Shown here piece after piece: positions 58,239 to 64,000 of a stretch of DNA of 64,000 bases (the first letter of the stretch is position 1; every line of letters starts with the position of its first letter). Source of the stretch: Neurospora tetrasperma FGSC 2508 (taxonomy: Eukaryota > Ascomycota > Sordariomycetes > Sordariales > Sordariaceae); assembly GCF_000213175.1 (NCBI RefSeq), contig NW_009799101.1, positions 4,028,011-4,092,010 on the forward strand, given 5' to 3'. The notes beneath the pieces were generated by a model. The model ran no database searches, was not told the DNA's origin, and was given only the letters and a program-made list of their open reading frames with translations. A program made the translations under genes and the position numbers.

Positions 58239-61200
58239 ATGTTCAGCAGGTTGCACAGCAAGCATAAGGGCCACTCCAAGGAGCAGCAAAACAGGCGGCC
58301 ACCCGACCATCAGGCGTCGACGTTGCATGACCTTGGCATGCTTGGGCCCTCTTCAACATCCATTCTCTCTGCAAGCGGCGGCTCGCGGAGACCAGACTTT
58401 GACCGGTCCAACCATTCTTACCACAACCACTCCAGCGTTCCTGCAAGACAATATCCCGCGACGTCATATTCCGAGAGAGGTAGGTCATATTCTTATAGTT
58501 GAGTCTCAGACTGGCCATCCCTTCTCATTCCCTTCCCTTACCGCATTTTAGCTTTGGTGTCTCGGGAGCAAGGACTCTTAGGTATCATGGATGCGCCTTC
58601 AGTTGAGCTGGCTGCTAACCTAGGCTTCGCCTAACAGATAGCCCAATCCCTAACGGACACCTGGGCGCGCAATCACACTACTCACTAGTTACACCTAATT
58701 CACCTTCTCAGTCACGAGAGAGCACCATGATGAACAGTAACGCGAGCCGGGGACGCCGGGAGCGCACGTTTGTTGGAAGCGAGTGTGCAGTTTGTGAGGA
58801 GCCGCTGGAGCATACCCTGCAGGGCGAGAGGATATTACAATTCTCGTGTACCCATGTGTCACACGAGGCTTGCTTTTACGAATTCATCCGCGAGTTTGAG
58901 TCTCAGTTTTGCCCAACATGCAACGCGCCATTGCATTTGGACACCAGCCGTGGAGGAAACGTGCTGGATATCGGTAAGGGAAAACGAATCTTTCTGGCGT
59001 GAATGCTCAGTAGCGCTAACCAGCTCAACATTAGAAAAAATCAGCAGCATGGTACGCTCAGTTTCCGTAAACGACACTCGGTCACCACCGGCCCCAACTC
59101 CAGCTCCAGCTCCAGCTCCAGCTCCATCGCAGCAGCCATGGGATGATCAGCTAGCACGAGCACCAAGTCGAGCATCAAGTGCTCGGCAAGACGGAGGTTT
59201 GGCACCTCACACCATGGCAAGGGTCAGCCAACGCGACAGTCGCGACGCCCCTTCGTCGTCCGATCATCGTTACACGCCAAATTCGAGACACGCGCGTAGC
59301 GATAGTGAGACTACAGGCGCTACCGGAGGAATGGCCTCATCGGGAGGATATCCGGAAACGATGCAGAGTGGTCCACCGCGAAGACACGACTACGATGTTC
59401 AGGCTATGGAAACGTCGATATCAAGTCCCCCCCGTGCGATAACCCGGAACCCAATTCCAGCACCGACCGTTACCATCCGGTCGGAGTTCCCTACAATTAG
59501 CAAGTCGCGGCAACAGCAGACGCTTACTTGTCTGGTTACGGTTGAGGTACCCGATAACAAGTGGAGACCGGATCCCGAGGACCTACAGAATGGACAGCCC
59601 ATGCTACCGCCATCCAGAGCTGAAGAGCCATATCCGCGCGCACCGTCGCCTGCGAGGAGCGTGCCTCGCTTCTACCCCTATGAATCACCAGAAGTGTTGG
59701 CTGAGATGACCGAGAATCTACGCAGCCGAGTTGACAACTGGCATGGCCTCGACTTCAGCCGGTAAGTGCATAGTTGATTTGCTTAAAGTATTTCTTTTCA
59801 GTACTCTCGCTAACACGAACTTTAGCTTTGGGAAGCTCCGACTTTACGGCACACTCCGTGTAGGCAAGGATAAGGTGTCATGGCAGGAGCTGGAATGCTT
59901 TCTCTTCGCTGAGATGCTCATCTGCGTAAAGGAGAAGAAGAATGTGCCCTCAGCACCAGGACAGTGGGAGGATGAAGCGGCGCGCAAAACGGGTCGATGC
60001 ACGCTGAAGGGATCGATCTTGATCAAGAAGCACCTGAACGGGGTATCGGAGACCGGATCTGTCGACGAGAACATCCTGACGCTGAGCTTGTCAGTGAACG
60101 AGCTACCGCAGTTCCACCTTCGGTTCGAGAATCGCAACCAGCTCAAGCTGTGGCAACAGGCACTGTTGGATCTGAATGCTGTGGAGACTTCACCAATGCG
60201 CAGTCCCGAATACGACCGCGAATTTTCCGAGGCAGACGAAGACGAGTGGAACAGGAGCGCTGGTTCGAAGCAGCGGGTGTCATCCCAGGCGTCATCCTGG
60301 GGCGGGGCCAGGTCTGCCACCACGGCCCCGACTGAGTATACTAATGTACGAAGCCCAGGGCTGCTCCCATCGATTCACGTCCCAGTTGACGTCGTCGTTG
60401 TTGTTCCGATTTCGGCCTCCATGCAAGGTGTGAAGATCAACCTTGTCCGCGACGCCCTTCGTTTTATGGTCAGCTCCCTAGGCGATCGTGACCGTATGGG
60501 TCTCGTGACGTTTGGATCCTCGGGCGGTGGTGTTCCCGTTGTGGGCATGACTACCAAGGCGTGGCCTGGCTGGAGCAACGTTTTGGCATCGGTCAAGCCC
60601 GTGGGGCAGAAGAGCCATCGTGCGGATGTGGTTGAGGGTGCGAACGTGGCCATGGATCTGCTCATGGGGCGCAAGTACAACAACCCCATTGCCACTATCA
60701 TGCTGATTAGCGATGCCTCGACTTCCGATGCGGACAGTGTCGACTTTGTGGTGTCGCGTGCGGAAGCTGCCAAGTATGTCTTATTCCTCTTTACCATGCC
60801 AATCTTTGAGGTTTTCTAGGTGGACCTAACCGGTATTCTAGGATCACAATTCACTCCTTCGGCCTGGGAACGACGCACAAGCCCGACACAATGATTGAGC
60901 TCTCGACGAGGACCAAGGCATCATATACTTATGTCAAGGATTGGATGATGCTCCGAGAGTGTCTGGCAGGCTGCCTCGGTGCCATGCAGAGCTTATCCCA
61001 CCAAAATGTCAAGCTCAAGCTCAAACTCCCAGAGGGGTCGCCAGCCAAGCTGGGCAAGATCAGTGGCGCGCTCCAAATCACGAAGCGGGCAACTGGGCGC
61101 GATGCGGAAGCCAACTTGGGCGATCTTCGCTTCGGCGACAAGCGCGACGTGCTTGTACAGCTGACGATTATGCCAGATACGTCGTCCGAGGAACCACAGT

Positions 61201-62075
61201 CACACGCTTACTGGGACACTGTCGTATCAGGACTGGAGGCGATAGGAGGACCCATGGACGACGAGGATCAAAGGGCGATGTCGGTGGAGGAGGTTCCTTT
61301 GATACAGGCCGACCTTTCGTGGGGGGATATTCTACGCGAAGGCGCCACGCAGCACACGAGACCATCGCTTTTGGCAATCACAATGCTGCCGGCAACACCA
61401 GGCTCGAAGAAGCACTGGACCGCCTCGCCAGCGATACCGCCCCACCCGTACATTGTACAGCGGCGGATGGAAATTCTCACGTCGGACATGTTGACTCGAG
61501 CATTGACTTTGGTCAGCAGAGGCCAGCATGATCGTGCCCATACGCTGTTGAGCGAGACGCGATCGATTCTCAAGGGTCTCGGTAAGGGCGGGTTGCCCCC
61601 AGTGCCCCCAGCACCGGGGGGACCGCCCACCAAGTCGCTCCCGTCCACGCCTCTTCGCACGCACTCGCCCATTCCCGCCACTCCGGACCGGAAGAACACG
61701 CCGTCACCTACAATGGCAAATCACCCCATGGGACTCGGAGGCGGCTTCACGATATCAAGCCGTCGGTCCAACGATGCGCTTGGAGCCATGAACACGGGGG
61801 CATCCGCCATCGACCCGACTACCGTGTCGGCTCTTGATGCGGAACTCGAGTCCAGTCTCGAGTGGATCAACCACCCTGCCATTTTTGGGCGTGACAGCCG
61901 CAAGGCGGTGCTGCAGGCGATTGGGGTGATCAGCTCTCAGCGGGCATTCACTTTCCGTACACCGATCGAAAGTCTCTGGGCCGGCCGGGTCAGCGGCATC
62001 AAAAAGCTTACGGAGAAGAGCCAGGAGTGGACGGTGGAGGGAGGAGGGGAAGGCGGCATCATGGAGGAAGCATAG
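58239..62075 (+). CDS. RING-H2 / PH / VWA scaffold, Far1-Ste5 type
   Basis: Exons 58239-58479, 58638-58973, 59035-59761, 59826-60773 and 60842-62075 give 1161 residues; all junctions keep the frame. After a basic Ser/His-rich N-terminus there is a RING-H2 finger: CAVCEEPL, CTHVSHEAC, CPTCNAPL. A disordered Pro/Ser/Arg region with an Ala-Pro repeat (about 59096-59125) follows. A PH domain spans about 59826-60180 (GKLRLYGTLRV, WQELECFLFAEMLICV, LRFENRNQLKLWQQALLDL). Then comes a von Willebrand A domain (IHVPVDVVVVVPISASMQGV, with a degenerate metal site) and a VWA-associated C-terminal region. This order is that of the Far1/Ste5 pheromone-pathway scaffolds of yeasts, which bring G-beta-gamma, MAP kinases or Cdc24 to the membrane. 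In a filamentous fungus the role is inferred. Stop TAG; the frame then runs 40 hydrophobic codons. Confidence 0.85.
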
Positions 62076-64000
62076 TGGTCTGCTCATGGACTGCTGGCTT
62101 TGCTCTTCTTCTTCTCGCTAACATTGCCCACCGATCAAGCATATTTTGTCGATGGGTGGCATTTTTTATTCTTTCCAATTTTCTTCTTCTTCTTGTGACA
62201 TGGTTGGCTGGTTTGGATTGCGACCTTGGGCTCGATGATACCACTTTTACTTCTTGTGTCGCGCTTTGTTGCACTTGTTCATCTTTTCGCTTTATTATAT
62301 AACAATATCCTGTTACATTGGTGGTGGCTGCTTTTGCTTTGCGGTTTTGGATATTCTGTGGGGGTCTGCTTCATTGGCATCTATGGGCTGGTTGCTGTTG
62401 AATATGTCGTAGGTAAACGTGAGATGGATCGAGGATATGAAGGATGGCGGACTCGTGGTGGTCTTGTATATGAATGAGATTTATGTATGTTATAATTTTG
62501 TATTGGGTGCGGCATCATTCATCATGCTCTGGTTAGGGATATAATGGGAGGAAGGGAAGGGAAAAAGCGGAGCAGATGAAGAGCTGAAAGCCCTAGGTGA
62601 AACAAATCATCATCACAACATCATCGTAATACATGCAGCATACCGTGTCAGTCAGTCTTGAATACCAGTTTCCAGCTGAACTTTCTTGATGAACACAAAC
62701 ACGAGCCGTGGGAAGCAAGCAAGCAGTTAGCCGCAGCGATAATGTTGATGTCGATCGTGTATCACGGCATTTGAACTGCCCGTACGTGAGGTAGCACACT
62801 ACAGTACTACTTTCACCAATTTAAGTGGCTGGCCGTCGACATGGCGTTAGTCCACAGCTTCCGACCTCGCCGAGATCCGGGCAGACCACTTACACTATGG
62901 AATATGTATGTAGCTAGTGTAGAGGCCGGAGATGCAACTGGGACGGGGGCTTTCGGGGCGGCCAAGCAATGCACTGACGGGGAAGCGCTGGATGGGGAAT
63001 TTCCTGAGGGGAAAACTGAAGCTGCCACAATTTTTATCAGATGGTTTGATAATCTTTGGCCAATCGGAAATCACTGCTGCTGGCACCAAGTGGGGTGTAA
63101 CCTTGTCAGCGGGCGTCATCGTCAAGCGGAAAGTAGGAAAATGCTCAGGTCACACTCACTGCTCACGGAGGGGGCACATGCTGGAGTGACTGACTGGAGT
63201 CACCTACTGCGTGACATGGAAGTTGCCAAGGACCCGACACCACTAGTTTATTTGTATCGATACCTTTCTGTTTGGCTCTACATTATTCCACTTCTTCACA
63301 CAGGAAGGACAGGGCAAACTCGTTCGTTCGTTGCTTCCCCTCCTCCTCTCTTCAGACGAGATGGACGACCCACGGGGCTTCATCCATCGGGCCTGTAGTG
63401 TAGGAATGTACTGGCCTGATGATCTTGGGAAAGCGGAACTTGACTGAGACAGGCGCGGCCACTACTACGTGAAACGAGCTCTGAACTAAGCGGAGCGGGG
63501 GTGAGACAACTGATTGACTGACTGAACCTTGCAACAGAAAAGGCAGCAGCAACAAACCTTTGGACTCTGGCTTTCTTGTTGGGTTTTCATCCAACTTATC
63601 AATCCAACGAATCCAACCCCATTCCCAGCGCCGGGATAACCTTATGCGCGGCGTGGTCCTATGGAATCCAAACTCCGAACAGTCACCCTAGATTGGCTGC
63701 CTTTTGTCCTATGGTCGACCTGTTTTCCTACGTAGGTATCCTCCTACATATCCTTACTGGACCCATCACATCAACTGAGGTGACCGGAGGCTGTAAAATG
63801 GACCAAAAGTGACGACCTCGTGGATACCCTTCACAACGCTTACAAGGGGTCGACTATCCTGTCCTGTACCTACGCCGAGAAAGCACGCAGCAAAGGTTTC
63901 CATTTTGGGAGCGCAATCCTACGCTGTTCGCCGCTGTTACCGCTATCACATTCAAGAACTTGATACCACCCAACACGTCTCCTCTCACCTAACCTTGGAT
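62076..64000. other. 3' flank of the scaffold gene and right-hand intergenic DNA
   Basis: T-rich 3' UTR to about 62500. A frame of 185 codons at 62841-63398 starts with ATG but has no domain or codon bias and is within chance expectation. The last 400 bp are probably the promoter of a gene to the right. Nothing else was recognised. Confidence 0.45.

Noticed and set aside
62076-62198. 40-codon hydrophobic tail after the UAG of the scaffold gene
   Set aside because: Poly-Phe/Leu codons come from a T-rich 3' UTR; it is too short to group with the three strong cases.
62841-63398. 185-codon frame near the right end
   Set aside because: Frames this long are expected about once by chance in 64 kb, and there is no protein character.
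1-64000. CRISPR arrays, operons or a secondary-metabolite cluster
   Set aside because: The sequence is eukaryotic, genes are mixed housekeeping functions on both strands, and no regularly spaced repeats or clustered tailoring enzymes occur.

Overview
The window looks like a euchromatic stretch of a filamentous ascomycete, most likely a member of the Sordariales close to Neurospora or Sordaria. Reasons: short GT-AG introns of about 60-220 bp with CTAAC/CTGAC-type branch sites, balanced GC content, C-ending codon preference in highly expressed genes, frequent TCC/CAA/TAGG microsatellites, and fungus-specific proteins such as a Zn2Cys6 regulator, a PIR-type wall protein and a RING-PH-VWA scaffold. 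The genus is an inference from style, not from a database match.

Layout. 1-95: tail of a gene cut by the window edge. 1115-2435: glutaminyl cyclase. 3477-4582: PHO85-type CDK. 6413-7813: SAGA subunit Sgf73 (SCA7 domain). 10399-11955: solute carrier with a poly-Ser tract. 12152-13410 (minus): NOSIP-type U-box protein. 14193-15806: tafazzin. 16574-18803 (minus): Zn2Cys6 regulator. 21656-23424: G3BP-like NTF2/RRM protein. 23425-31771: about 8.3 kb without a convincing gene. 31772-33055: PH-domain protein. 34623-36090 (minus): kinetochore Nnf1. 37030-39755 (minus): cytochrome b561 membrane protein with a very long disordered tail. 43052-43743: secreted wall protein. 46006-47277 (minus): INO80-type HMG-box protein. 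48287-50249: CCT8 chaperonin subunit. About 51687-51781 (minus): tRNA-like gene followed by a T run. 58239-62075: RING-H2/PH/VWA scaffold of the Far1/Ste5 type. The genes are mostly housekeeping and are not an operon or biosynthetic cluster.

The most interesting signal is a pattern at gene ends. Three genes (PHO85-like, Sgf73-like, wall protein) stop at a single UAG and stay open in the same frame for 243, 446 and 161 further codons. The extra sequence is protein-like: Pro-rich repeats after the kinase, a disordered basic tail after Sgf73, and PIR repeats after the wall protein. Sexual-stage A-to-I mRNA editing in Sordariomycetes is known to convert UAG to UGG and prefers UAG. The Sgf73 UAG also lies in a 4-bp stem with a 7-nt loop, with the A at the third loop position, like A34 of a tRNA anticodon loop. 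I therefore propose stage-specific stop-loss editing (or readthrough) giving long isoforms. Nonsense mutation with a decaying tail is the main alternative.
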